A stretch of 64,000 nt of DNA from Candidatus Korobacter versatilis (lineage in GTDB: Bacteria > Acidobacteriota > Terriglobia > Terriglobales > Acidobacteriaceae), in assembly GCA_016185395.1 (NCBI GenBank), contig JACPNR010000002.1, positions 57,961-121,960 on the forward strand, in the 5' to 3' direction. This document shows, in pieces, positions 35,462-43,794 of this stretch; the stretch's first letter is position 1, and each line of letters starts with the position of its first letter. The position numbers and the translations under genes were made by a program. The notes below the pieces were generated by a model. The model was given only the letters and a program-made list of their open reading frames with translations, was not told the DNA's origin and did no database searches.

Positions 35462-37420
35462 CTACATCACCGGCGGCACTTGGATGCCCATGATGTCGAG
35501 CGCGCGCGCCAGCTCGCGCCGGACGACCGCCGCCGTAGCCAGCAGGAACTTCTTCCGCTCGGGGTCGGCCTCGTTGAGGATGTGGTGCCGGTGATAGAAG
35601 TTGCTGAACTGTTGCGCCAACTGGAACGCGTACTTCGCCATGTGGGCAGGCTCGGTCGTCGCGATGCACTGCTCGACCACGGTGGATAATTTCGCCGCCG
35701 CCAGCCACAGCTCCCACAGGTCGTTGCCATCCGGCGCGCTGAGCCATTGCTCGAAGTTGATGCGTTCGGCGAGCGCCGCCTCGGCCGTGGTGTCGCCCTT
35801 GCGGAAGATGTTGCCGGCGCGCACGGCGGCGTACTGCGCGTAGGGGCCGGTCTCGCCCTCAAAGCTGAGCGCGTCCTTGAAGTCGAACGCGATGACTGAG
35901 TTCTTGGTGTAGCGCAGCATGAAGTAGCGCAGCGCGCCGATGGCGATCTGCTCGGCGATGGCGCGCTGTTCGGGCGCCTCGAGCTGCGCGTGCCGCGACG
36001 TGACCTCTTCCGCCGCCGAATGGATGAGCGTGTCGATGAGGTCGTCTGCCTTCACGCCGAAGCCGCGGCGTCCCGAGACCTCGATGTACGCCTTGGTCAT
36101 GTCCTCGGGCAGGATGTCGTATCCCATCTCCGCCGCGCACCGCGGAGTGAGCGCGACCATCTCGTAAGAAAAGTGGTGATAGTTCTCCGCGTGCTCGGTG
36201 TCGCCGAGTTCGCGGATGGCTTCGCGCACCTGGTTCTGCGGGTCGCTCTGCCGCGCGTCGATCACGTTGTAGATGGCGCCGACGCCGCCGAAGTGAGGAT
36301 GGTCTCGCTCTCCCGTCTCCGCCGAGACCCAGCACCACTGCCCGTCGGGATATTCGTAAAACCGGCGATAGGCGAAATCTTTTCCCAGTAGGCCGAACTT
36401 CCACAGGTGATACGCAATGTCTTTGCCGACGTAGGTCACAGTGTTGTTGGAGCGCACGATGACCTTCTGGTCTTCGGCTTCGTCCGTACCTTCGACGGTC
36501 TTTTCTCCCGCCCCCGCGCGGCGCATCACCCAGCAGCCCGCGTTCTTCCCCTCCTTCTCGAAGTAGAGGACGCCACTTTCTTTGAGCAGCGCGAACGCCG
36601 CGTCCCAGAAATGCAGGCGGAGTATCTCGCTCTCGCGCGGCAGGAAGTCGTAGGTGATGTCGAGCCGCTGCATGGTGTGCAGGTGGCGGCGCATGATGTC
36701 GGTGGAGATGAGGTCAGCGATCTCGGCGAGGTCGTTGCCGCCCTTCTCGATGGCGTGCAGTACTTCGAGCCGGACCTTGTCGCGCGATTTGTCTTCCGCG
36801 TACCACTGCGAGACGCGCGCGTAGAGGTCCCAGCAGGTGTAGTCGAAGCGCAGGCCGGTGGCGATGAGCTTCGCGACGTCGTCCTTCGATTTTTTCTCGA
36901 GGTGGGCGAACCCAACGACAACGTCCGCGACCTGCACGCCGGTGTTGTCGATGTAATTCTGCACGTCCACTTGGCGTCCGTCGGCGCGCAGCAGCCGGAC
37001 GAACGTGTCGCCGAGCACCGCGTTGCGCAGGTGCCCGATGTGCGCGGCCTTGTTCGGATTGATGGAAGTGTGCTCGACCAGGATCTTGTCGCGGTTGAGT
37101 TCGGCGGTCTCGTGCTTATCGGCCGCAAGCGCCGCCGCGACCTCGCCGCGGTTCACGCGCGCATTGATGTATCCCGCGCCGGCGACCTCGAAGCTGTGGA
37201 ACCCGGGGACGACGCCGATGCCCGCGACCAGTTCTTCCGCGATCTTCCGTGGCGGCTTGCGCAGTTGTTTGGCGAGTTCGAACGCGAGCGGCAGCGCGTA
37301 CTCGCCGAGCGCGACGTTGGGCGGCTGGTCCACCACCACGCTTGCCTGTTCAATGCCGTATTGTGTCCGTAGGAGTCCGCGGACGCGGTCGGCAAGGCGG
37401 CGCTGGAGCATGCGATACAC
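35462..37420 (-). CDS. argS: Arginyl-tRNA synthetase
   Basis: 652 residues from GTG 37420 (ATG at 37411 is the alternative; ACGGAGAA lies upstream of both). Class I signature NPNKAAHIGHLRNAVLGD; N-terminal Add1 domain to ~115; C-terminal anticodon-binding domain with LRYFMLRYTKNSVIAFDF and PYAQYAAVRA. It charges tRNA-Arg. No KMSK is evident, as in many ArgS. tnaA lies 95 bases downstream on the same strand. Confidence 0.95.
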   Translation of the reverse strand: MYRMLQRRLADRVRGLLRTQYGIEQASVVVDQPPNVALGEYALPLAFELAKQLRKPPRKIAEELVAGIGVVPGFHSFEVAGAGYINARVNRGEVAAALAADKHETAELNRDKILVEHTSINPNKAAHIGHLRNAVLGDTFVRLLRADGRQVDVQNYIDNTGVQVADVVVGFAHLEKKSKDDVAKLIATGLRFDYTCWDLYARVSQWYAEDKSRDKVRLEVLHAIEKGGNDLAEIADLISTDIMRRHLHTMQRLDITYDFLPRESEILRLHFWDAAFALLKESGVLYFEKEGKNAGCWVMRRAGAGEKTVEGTDEAEDQKVIVRSNNTVTYVGKDIAYHLWKFGLLGKDFAYRRFYEYPDGQWCWVSAETGERDHPHFGGVGAIYNVIDARQSDPQNQVREAIRELGDTEHAENYHHFSYEMVALTPRCAAEMGYDILPEDMTKAYIEVSGRRGFGVKADDLIDTLIHSAAEEVTSRHAQLEAPEQRAIAEQIAIGALRYFMLRYTKNSVIAFDFKDALSFEGETGPYAQYAAVRAGNIFRKGDTTAEAALAERINFEQWLSAPDGNDLWELWLAAAKLSTVVEQCIATTEPAHMAKYAFQLAQQFSNFYHRHHILNEADPERKKFLLATAAVVRRELARALDIMGIQVPPVM

Positions 37421-37458
37421 GCTGCAGGATTCTCCGTAAGTTGCTGTAGAAAAAGGCG

Positions 37459-37467
37459 ATTATACCA
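37459..37467 (-). promoter_or_regulatory. Extended -10 promoter for argS
   Basis: On the minus strand TGGTATAAT, a perfect TGn-TATAAT, stands 39 bases before the GTG start of argS. It shares the 160-base divergent gap with the larC promoter. Confidence 0.55.
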
Positions 37468-37488
37468 GAGGCCTTTCCGCCCTCCGGT

Positions 37489-37517
37489 TTGACGCTTCTT
37501 GCGTCGTTACCTATCAT
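37489..37517 (+). promoter_or_regulatory. Sigma70-type promoter for larC-metG
   Basis: TTGACG (37489-37494), 17-base spacer, TATCAT (37512-37517), 65 bases before the larC start. Clear match to the housekeeping consensus. Confidence 0.65.
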
Positions 37518-37545
37518 CAGAAGTTTGAGCTTGGTATTTGGTTTC

Positions 37546-37580
37546 GACTGCAGACTGACGTCTGCAGCCTGAAGACTTCC
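37546..37580. repeat. Heptad array GACTGCA-type in the larC leader
   Basis: GACTGCA, GACTGAC, GTCTGCA, GCCTGAA, GACTTCC in 7-base register, ending two bases before the ATG. CTGCAGAC and GTCTGCAG inside it make an 8-bp hairpin with a TGAC loop just where the ribosome would bind. Confidence 0.6.
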
Positions 37581-37582
37581 TC

Positions 37583-39043
37583 ATGCGCATCGCTTATCTC
37601 GATTGCTTCAGCGGCATCTCCGGCGACATGTTCCTTGGCGCCCTGCTCGATGCCGGCGTGTCCGCGGACTTGCTGAAGCAGACCGTCGCCGGACTCGGAC
37701 TCGGCGCGGAGCTCGAGATCAGCAAGGTGGACCGTAGCGGGATATCCGCCACCAAACTAGACGTCATCATCGACGGGAAAAAAGATGAGCCCAGGGTGGA
37801 GCACGACCACGTCGAGCACAAGCACGGACACACCCACGAGCACGCCCACGAGCGCGTGACCGGACATCAGCACCAGGAGCGGGAGAGCGAAGTCGGCTTG
37901 CTCAAGCACAACTTCCCGCGCATCGCGGCGATCCCGGAGAGCATGAAGCGCGCCAAGGAAGCGCAGGCCGGCCACAGCCACACGCACGCGGGCGATGGTG
38001 GCCACGGGCGTCACCTGAGAGAGATCAAGCAGATCATCGCCAAGTCCGGCATCAGCGCCAAGGCGAAGCAGACGGCCACACGCATCTTCGAAGTGTTGGG
38101 CGCGGCGGAAGCGAAGGTCCACAACGTGGACGTTGCCCAGGTCCACTTCCACGAGGTCGGCGCGGTCGATGCCATCGTGGACATCGTCTGCGCCGCCGTC
38201 GGCGCCGAGGCGCTCGGCGTGGACGAGTGGGTCGCGTCGCCGCTCAACGTCGGCAGCGGGACGGTCGAATGCGCGCATGGCACGTTCCCTGTCCCGGCAC
38301 CGGCGACCGTCGAGCTGCTTTCCGGCGCACTCATCTTTTCTTCGGGGATCGAGGCCGAGTTGGTCACGCCGACCGGCGCGGCCATCGTGCGCGCGCTCGT
38401 CAGCCGCTTCGAGCCTACGCCGGCGATGCAGCTCGTGAAGACGGGATACGGCGCGGGCTCGCGTGACTTCCACAAACACGCGAACGTGCTGCGGATCACC
38501 GTCGGCGACTCTTCGGCGGCGGAAGAATCTCCCGGTAGAGACGGCCGAGAGGCCGTTTGCGGCGGCGAAACCATTAGCGTCCTCGAAGCCAACCTCGACG
38601 ACTTGAACCCACAGCTCTTCGGCTACGTGATGGAGCGCGCGCTTGCCGCCGGCGCGCTCGACGTCTTCGCCACGCCGGTGCAGATGAAGAAGAACCGTCC
38701 GGGCATGCTGCTGACCATCCTGTGCAAGCCCGCGGACGCCGGCAGCCTCACGAAGATGCTCTTCAGCGAGACGACCACGCTCGGCGTCCGCAGCCGCGAG
38801 GAAAAGCGCGCCACGCTGGCGCGACGCAGCGTGGAAGTGAAAACCCCGTGGGGCTCGGTGCGCATGAAAGTCGCGAACCTGAACGGCACGGTCGCGAACT
38901 ACGCGCCGGAATATGAAGATTGCCGGCGCATCGCTGAAGAGAACAGCGTCCCGCTGAAGCGCGTGATGCAGGAAGCGATGAGCGCCTACGCCACGTTGGG
39001 CGACAAAACGGGCGCCGACAAGAGTTCCAAAAAGAAGAAATGA
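37583..39043 (+). CDS. larC: LarC, nickel-pincer cofactor metal insertase
   Basis: 486 residues, ATG at 37583. N-terminus AYLDCFSGISGDMFLGALLD is the LarC (DUF111) signature; a His-rich stretch (HDHVEHKHGHTHEHAHE) binds nickel; VAQVHFHEVGAVDAIVDIV and VLEANLDDLNPQLFGYVME are conserved blocks. LarC inserts nickel into the pyridinium cofactor of lactate racemase and related enzymes. In Lactobacillus larC is read across a frameshift; here it is continuous. A palindromic repeat (38534-38560) is translated in frame as GRDGREAVCGG between domains. It overlaps metG by ATGA. Confidence 0.9.
   Translation: MRIAYLDCFSGISGDMFLGALLDAGVSADLLKQTVAGLGLGAELEISKVDRSGISATKLDVIIDGKKDEPRVEHDHVEHKHGHTHEHAHERVTGHQHQERESEVGLLKHNFPRIAAIPESMKRAKEAQAGHSHTHAGDGGHGRHLREIKQIIAKSGISAKAKQTATRIFEVLGAAEAKVHNVDVAQVHFHEVGAVDAIVDIVCAAVGAEALGVDEWVASPLNVGSGTVECAHGTFPVPAPATVELLSGALIFSSGIEAELVTPTGAAIVRALVSRFEPTPAMQLVKTGYGAGSRDFHKHANVLRITVGDSSAAEESPGRDGREAVCGGETISVLEANLDDLNPQLFGYVMERALAAGALDVFATPVQMKKNRPGMLLTILCKPADAGSLTKMLFSETTTLGVRSREEKRATLARRSVEVKTPWGSVRMKVANLNGTVANYAPEYEDCRRIAEENSVPLKRVMQEAMSAYATLGDKTGADKSSKKKK
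38534..38560. repeat. GGTAGAGACGGCC palindrome, in-frame copy in larC
   Basis: GGTAGAGACGGCC, GAGA loop, then GGCCGTTTGC. The inner six bases pair; the outer arm is degraded. Same family as the clpX terminator hairpin and the copy in xerD. Confidence 0.65.
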
Positions 39044-41157
39044 CCGGCAAGCCCAGGCAGAAGTTCTACATCACCACCCCGATCTACTACGTGAACGCGC
39101 GTCCGCACATCGGGCACGCGTACACCACCATCGTGTGCGACGCCATCGCGCGCCGCCAGCGCATGCTCGGCCGCGACACCTGGTTCCTCACCGGCACGGA
39201 CGAGCACGGCGTGAAGATCGAGCGCTCCGCCACCGCCCGCGGCGTAACGCCCAAGCAGCTTGCCGACGAGGTCGCGCAGAGTTTCCGCGCGCTCTGGGAC
39301 CGCATGGGCATCCGCTACGACGATTTCATCCGCACCACCGAAGACCGCCACAAGCGCGGCGCGCAGGAGCTGTGGCGCGTCCTGAAGCAGAACGGCTACA
39401 TCTACAAGGGCACGTACAGCGGCCAGTATTGCGTGTTCGACGAGCTCTACGTGGATTCCGCCGGGCCCGGCGCGCCCTGCCCCGAGTGCGGACGCCCCAC
39501 CGAGACGGTGAGCGAAGAGAATTACTACTTCAAGCTCTCCGCCTTCGAAGACAAACTGCTGAAGTACTACGCGGAGAATCCCGGCTTCATCCGCCCCGAG
39601 ACGCGCCGCAACGAGGTCATCTCCTTCGTGCGCGCCGGACTGCGCGACCTTTCGGTCTCGCGTTCCACGTTCACGTGGGGCGTCCCCGTGCCGGATGATC
39701 CCAAGCACGTGATGTACGTGTGGCTCGACGCGCTCTCCAACTACATCACCGCCATCGGCTACGGCGGCGACGCGAAAGAGCACAAGAACTACGCGCACTA
39801 CTGGCCCGCCGACCTGCAGATGATCGGCAAAGAGATCGTCCGCTTCCACTGCGTCTACTGGCCGGCCTTCCTCATGGCCGCCGGGCTGCCGCTGCCGCGC
39901 TCCATCGTCGCGCACGGGTGGCTGCTGTTCGAAGAGAACAAGATGTCGAAGTCGCGCGGCAACATCGTGCGCGCGGAGACCATCCTCGACGTCATCGGCG
40001 CCGACGCGCTCCGCTACTTCCTTATGCGCGAGATCGTCTTCGGCCAGGACGGGTCCTTCAGCTTCGACGCCCTCGTCACGCGCTACAACGCAGATCTCGC
40101 TAACGACCTCGGCAACCTCGCGAGCCGCACGCTCACGATGATCAATAAGTATTTCAAGGACGAGGTGCCGTACCCATCGAAGACCGCCGCCCGCGGCGCC
40201 GCCGACGACGTCATCTCGAAGCTTGCCGGCGAGGTCATCGCCAACTTCGGCACGCTCTTCGACGAGCACCAGTTCTCGCGCGCGCTCGAGACTGCGTGGC
40301 AGCTCGTCGCCGCCGTGAACAAGTATCTGGTCGAGAACGAGCCTTGGTCGTTAGGCGAGAAAGAAGACCAGCAGAGCCGCGCGCGCCTTGGCACCATCCT
40401 CTATACCGCCGCCGAAGCGCTGCGCATCGTCACCGTGCTCGTCCATCCCGTCATGCCCGAGGCGACCGCAAAGATATGGAAGCAGCTCGGCCTGGGCGAC
40501 ATCAAGAAGGTCGATCCGGCGAAGCTGAAGTGGGGCGAGCTGAAGATTGGAGCGAAGCTCGGCAAGATTGAGCCCGTATTCCCGCGCGCCGACAAGAGCG
40601 CCATCGAAAGGATGCAGAAGATGGAAGAGCAACGCAGCCTGGCGTCGAAAGAAGCCGCCGCCGAGAACGAACAAGACAAGAAGGTAGGTTCCAAGGAGAA
40701 GACGCCCGAACCCGCCGGCACCGGCGCCAAAGCCGGGCAGCCCGCCACGCAGGCCGCAACCGGTCCTTCGTCGAGCAGCCCGGCGCCGTCAGCGCCCGCG
40801 CCCGGCGTTCCCGCCGCCGCGTCCGACGCGAAGATCACCATCGACGACTTTGTTAAGGTCGAGATGCGCGTGGGCCAAGTGAAGTTCGCGGAAAAAGTAA
40901 AAGGCGCGGACAAGCTGCTGCGTCTCGAAGTGGACATCGGCACCGAAGTCCGCCAAGTCATCGCCGGCATCGCGCTCGCCTACGAGCCGGAGAAGCTCAT
41001 CGGACGCAAGGTCGTGATCATCGTGAACCTCGCGCCGCGCAAGCTGCGCGGCCTCGAGTCGAACGGCATGATCGTGGCCGCGTCCGTCGGCGACGCCGGT
41101 ACACCCGTCTTAGCCGGTTTCCTCGAAGACGTCCCCGTGGGCGCGCGGCTGAAGTAG
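39040..41157 (+). CDS. metG: Methionyl-tRNA synthetase with C-terminal tRNA-binding domain
   Basis: 705 residues, ATG at 39040 overlapping the larC stop. Class I motifs: YYVNARPHIGHAYTTIVCDA and KMSKSRGN; a zinc knuckle with CPECGRP; anticodon domain with NKYFKDEVPYPS; then an Ala/Pro/Ser linker and an EMAPII/Trbp111-like OB domain (IDDFVKVEMRVGQV) at ~600-705, which dimerises and aids tRNA binding. It charges initiator and elongator tRNA-Met. Confidence 0.96.
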   Translation: MTGKPRQKFYITTPIYYVNARPHIGHAYTTIVCDAIARRQRMLGRDTWFLTGTDEHGVKIERSATARGVTPKQLADEVAQSFRALWDRMGIRYDDFIRTTEDRHKRGAQELWRVLKQNGYIYKGTYSGQYCVFDELYVDSAGPGAPCPECGRPTETVSEENYYFKLSAFEDKLLKYYAENPGFIRPETRRNEVISFVRAGLRDLSVSRSTFTWGVPVPDDPKHVMYVWLDALSNYITAIGYGGDAKEHKNYAHYWPADLQMIGKEIVRFHCVYWPAFLMAAGLPLPRSIVAHGWLLFEENKMSKSRGNIVRAETILDVIGADALRYFLMREIVFGQDGSFSFDALVTRYNADLANDLGNLASRTLTMINKYFKDEVPYPSKTAARGAADDVISKLAGEVIANFGTLFDEHQFSRALETAWQLVAAVNKYLVENEPWSLGEKEDQQSRARLGTILYTAAEALRIVTVLVHPVMPEATAKIWKQLGLGDIKKVDPAKLKWGELKIGAKLGKIEPVFPRADKSAIERMQKMEEQRSLASKEAAAENEQDKKVGSKEKTPEPAGTGAKAGQPATQAATGPSSSSPAPSAPAPGVPAAASDAKITIDDFVKVEMRVGQVKFAEKVKGADKLLRLEVDIGTEVRQVIAGIALAYEPEKLIGRKVVIIVNLAPRKLRGLESNGMIVAASVGDAGTPVLAGFLEDVPVGARLK

Positions 41158-41162
41158 ATCCA

Positions 41163-41233
41163 CCACCGAGACACAGAAGCACAGAGAGAAGAAAAAACTC
41201 CCTTTCTCTGTGTCTCTGTGTCTCTGTGGTAGG
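41163..41233. repeat. CACAGAGA octad hairpin before the TatD gene
   Basis: Left arm CACCGAGA, CACAGAAG, CACAGAGAG; right arm read on the other strand CACAGAGA x2, CACAGAGAA. It ends 10 bases before the ATG, so it overlaps the ribosome-binding region, which lacks a Shine-Dalgarno sequence. Confidence 0.8.
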
Positions 41234-41243
41234 TTCAGGTTTT

Positions 41244-42035
41244 ATGTTCGTTGACAGCCACGCTCATCTCGAGGGCCCGAAGTTCGACTCCGACCGCGCT
41301 GACGTGCTCGCGCGCGCCCGCGCCGCCGGCGTCGAGGCCATCCTCTGCATCGGGAACGGGACCGGCCCAGGGACGCTCGACTGCGCCGCGAGACTCGCCG
41401 AGCAGCATGGGGGCATCTACGCTTCCACCGGCGTCCATCCGCACGAAGCTAGGCTTGCGGATGCCGACAGCTATGCCGAGATCGAGCGCCTCATTGCAGC
41501 AAGAAAAGTCATCGCCGTCGGCGAGATCGGGCTCGACTACTTCTACAAGCACTCCGAGCCGGAGGTGCAGCAGCAAGTCTTCGTCCGCCAGATGGAGATC
41601 GCTCGCGCCGCAAAGCTGCCCATCATCCTGCACATCCGTCCCGCAACGGACAACAACGCCGCCTGGGAGGACGCCTTTCGCCTCCTGCGCGAGCACTGGC
41701 AGCCGACCGGCCTCGGCGGCATCTTCCACTGCTTTACCGGCAACGCGGAGCAGGCGCAGCGCGCGCTCGACTTGGGCTTCCTGATCTCGTTCGCCGGCGT
41801 GGTCACGTTCCCGAAGTCTGCGGACATCCAAGCGGCGGCTCGCGCCGTCTCGCTCGACCGCATGCTGATCGAGACCGACTCCCCTTTCCTCGCGCCCGCC
41901 CCGCATCGCGGACAGCGCAACGAACCCGCCTACGTCGTCGAGACCGCCCGCTACCTCGCCCAACTCCGCGACAGGACGCCCGACGAGATCGGCACGGCGA
42001 CCACACGCAATTTTCGCGGGCTATTCAAGATCTAA
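41244..42035 (+). CDS. TatD-family metal-dependent hydrolase/DNase
   Basis: 263 residues from ATG at 41244 (MFVDSHAHLEGPKF); a GTG at 41226 lies in the repeat and was rejected. TIM-barrel metal ligands: DSHAHL, GEIGLDYFY, PIILHIRPA, GIFHCFTG and IETDSPFLAP. The family includes 3'-5' DNases and D-amino-acyl-tRNA deacylase-like enzymes. The order metG-tatD is common in bacteria, supporting a shared transcript. Confidence 0.9.
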   Translation: MFVDSHAHLEGPKFDSDRADVLARARAAGVEAILCIGNGTGPGTLDCAARLAEQHGGIYASTGVHPHEARLADADSYAEIERLIAARKVIAVGEIGLDYFYKHSEPEVQQQVFVRQMEIARAAKLPIILHIRPATDNNAAWEDAFRLLREHWQPTGLGGIFHCFTGNAEQAQRALDLGFLISFAGVVTFPKSADIQAAARAVSLDRMLIETDSPFLAPAPHRGQRNEPAYVVETARYLAQLRDRTPDEIGTATTRNFRGLFKI

Positions 42036-42038
42036 GGA

Positions 42039-42110
42039 CAACGCCGAGGCGCGGAGGCGCAGAGGTTTTATATCTAGTTCCTCCTCTGCGGTCTCGGCGC
42101 CTCTGCGTTG
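42039..42110. repeat. CGCNGAGG octad hairpin before yajQ
   Basis: Left arm: CGCCGAGG, CGCGGAGG, CGCAGAGG. Right arm, other strand: CGCAGAGG, CGCCGAGAC, CGCAGAGG. Loop TTTTATATCTAGTT. It follows the TatD stop by three bases. Confidence 0.8.
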
Positions 42111-42138
42111 CAGTTCCTGTCGTACACTACTTGTTCCT

Positions 42139-42636
42139 ATGGCAGACAATTCCTTCGACATCGTCAGCAAGGTCGACCTCCAGGAGGTCGCCAACGCTAT
42201 CCAGAACGCGCTCAAGGAAGTCCACACGCGCTTCGACTTGAAAGACGCCAAGGCGGACATCAAGCTCGAAGGCAAGGACGCCATCATCCTCACCGCCGTC
42301 GACGAGTACAAGCTCAAGTCGGTCAACGACGTCTTCCAGCAGAAGCTGGTCAAGCGCCACGTCCCGCTCAAGGCGCTGAGCTACGGCGCGGTGGATTCGG
42401 CGCTCGGCGCGACCGTGCGCCAGAAGATCACCATGCAGCAAGGTATCCCCATCGAGAAGGCGCGCGAGATCGTGAAGCTCATCAAGGACTCGAAGAAGAA
42501 AGTGCAGGCTTCCATCCAGGCGGACACCGTGCGCGTGAGCGGCAAGGACCGCGACTCGCTGCAGGAGATAATCGCGCTGGTGAAGGGACACGATTTCGGC
42601 ATCGACATGCAGTTCACGAATTACAGAAGCAATTAG
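42139..42636 (+). CDS. yajQ: YajQ family nucleotide-binding protein
   Basis: 165 residues, ATG at 42139. Starts MADNSFDIVSKVDLQEV, with the paired RRM-like folds of the DUF520 family and the conserved QKLVKRHVPLKAL. Members bind cyclic di-GMP in Xanthomonas and influence transcription; others bind nucleotides or tRNA. The last codons and stop (AGC AAT TAG) form the first unit of a heptad array. Confidence 0.9.
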   Translation: MADNSFDIVSKVDLQEVANAIQNALKEVHTRFDLKDAKADIKLEGKDAIILTAVDEYKLKSVNDVFQQKLVKRHVPLKALSYGAVDSALGATVRQKITMQQGIPIEKAREIVKLIKDSKKKVQASIQADTVRVSGKDRDSLQEIIALVKGHDFGIDMQFTNYRSN

Positions 42637-42711
42637 CAGTTAGCAATTTGCAGAGGCAATTCTGCATCGGTTCTGGCCAATTGCTGATTGCCAGCTGCTG
42701 ATTGCAGAGCG
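42628..42711. repeat. Heptad inverted array GCAATTA/GCAGTTA
   Basis: Left: AGCAATT, AGCAGTT, AGCAATT, TGCAGAG, GCAATTC (42628-42662). Right: CCAATTG, CTGATTG, CCAGCTG, CTGATTG, CAGAGCG (42677-42711). Read on one strand both arms alternate GCAAT, GCAG, GCAAT in the same order. Confidence 0.8.
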
Positions 42712-42717
42712 CCCACG

Positions 42718-43719
42718 ATGAAAGACACTCGCCAGACAAACAACGCCATCAACGCCAAGGAGATCTTCGAGCTCCTGCGCGACGACCTCTCCGCCATAGA
42801 GCGCGAGTTCGGGCGTGACACCGTTTCGAACGTCGGCGCCATCACCGAGATCGGCGAGTACCTGCGCGGCGGCGGCGGCAAACGCATCCGCCCGGCGCTG
42901 CTGCTGCTCTCCTCGAAGCTCTTCAACTATTCGGGACGCTCCGTCATCCGCCTCGGCGCGGTGGTCGAGATCATCCACACCGCCACGCTCGTGCACGACG
43001 ACATCATCGACGAAGCGCAAACGCGCCGCGGCCGCGCCAGCGCCAACACGCAGTGGGGAAACTCGAAATGCGTGCTCGCCGGCGACTGGCTCTACATGCA
43101 GTCCTTCAAGATCGCGGTGCAGGAGCGCAACTTCCGCGTGCTCGATTCGCTCATCGATCTCACGCAGGCCATGGTCGAGGGCGAGCTGCTGCAGATGGAA
43201 AAACTCGGCAAGATGATCTCCGCCGACGACCACTTCGATCTCATCCATCGCAAGACCGCCTACCTGTTCTCCGTCTGCATGCGGATGGGCGCCATCGTCT
43301 CGGGCGCCTCCGAAGACGAAGAAGAGAAGCTCGCGAGCTACGGACGCAACGTCGGCCTCGCCTTCCAGATCGTGGACGACGTGCTCGACCTCACCGCCAC
43401 CGCCGACGTCCTCGGCAAACCGGTGGGCTCGGACTTGCGCGAAGGCAAGGTCACGCTCGCCGTCATCCACGCGCTCGAGCGCTGTTCAAAAGGCGAGCGC
43501 GCGATGATCGAGACGGTGCTGCGCGAGCGCGCCTTCCGTTCCGTCACGCTCGACCAGGTCCTCGACATCCTCGCCCGCTACGGCTCGGTGGACTACGCCA
43601 CCGCGCGCGCCTCGGAATACGCGCAGGCCGCGCGCGATAACCTCGCCGGCTTTCCTGACTCCGAGATCAAGCGCGCCCTGCTCTGGGTGCCCGAGTTCGT
43701 GGTGGAGAGAGAAAAATAG
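42718..43719 (+). CDS. Trans-polyprenyl diphosphate synthase
   Basis: 333 residues from ATG at 42718 (MKDTRQTNNAINAKEIFELL). First Asp-rich motif HDDIIDEAQTRRG and second VDDVLDLTA, with GGKRIRPALLLL and KTAYLFSVC as in IspB/HepT-type synthases. It builds the long isoprenoid chain (probably C40 or so) of respiratory quinones from farnesyl diphosphate and isopentenyl diphosphate. Chain length is not predictable here. Confidence 0.9.
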   Translation: MKDTRQTNNAINAKEIFELLRDDLSAIEREFGRDTVSNVGAITEIGEYLRGGGGKRIRPALLLLSSKLFNYSGRSVIRLGAVVEIIHTATLVHDDIIDEAQTRRGRASANTQWGNSKCVLAGDWLYMQSFKIAVQERNFRVLDSLIDLTQAMVEGELLQMEKLGKMISADDHFDLIHRKTAYLFSVCMRMGAIVSGASEDEEEKLASYGRNVGLAFQIVDDVLDLTATADVLGKPVGSDLREGKVTLAVIHALERCSKGERAMIETVLRERAFRSVTLDQVLDILARYGSVDYATARASEYAQAARDNLAGFPDSEIKRALLWVPEFVVEREK

Positions 43720-43721
43720 CT

Positions 43722-43786
43722 GCTTTCCGCTTTCCGCTGTCCGCTGTCCGGAAATCGAGCGGAAAGTGGACAGCGGGAAGCGGAGA
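43722..43786. repeat. Heptad inverted array GCTTTCC/GCTGTCC
   Basis: Left: GCTTTCC x2, GCTGTCC x2 (43722-43749). Right: GCGGAAA, GTGGACA, GCGGGAA, GCGGAGA (43759-43786). The arms pair along their length. It begins 2 bases after a stop codon and ends 8 bases before the next ATG. Confidence 0.8.
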
Positions 43787-43794
43787 GCGCATTC

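Noticed and set aside
41226..41243. GTG at 41226 as the start of the TatD gene
   Set aside because: It lies in the right arm of an octad hairpin and adds VGSGF residues foreign to the family; ATG 41244 gives the standard MFVDSHAH start.
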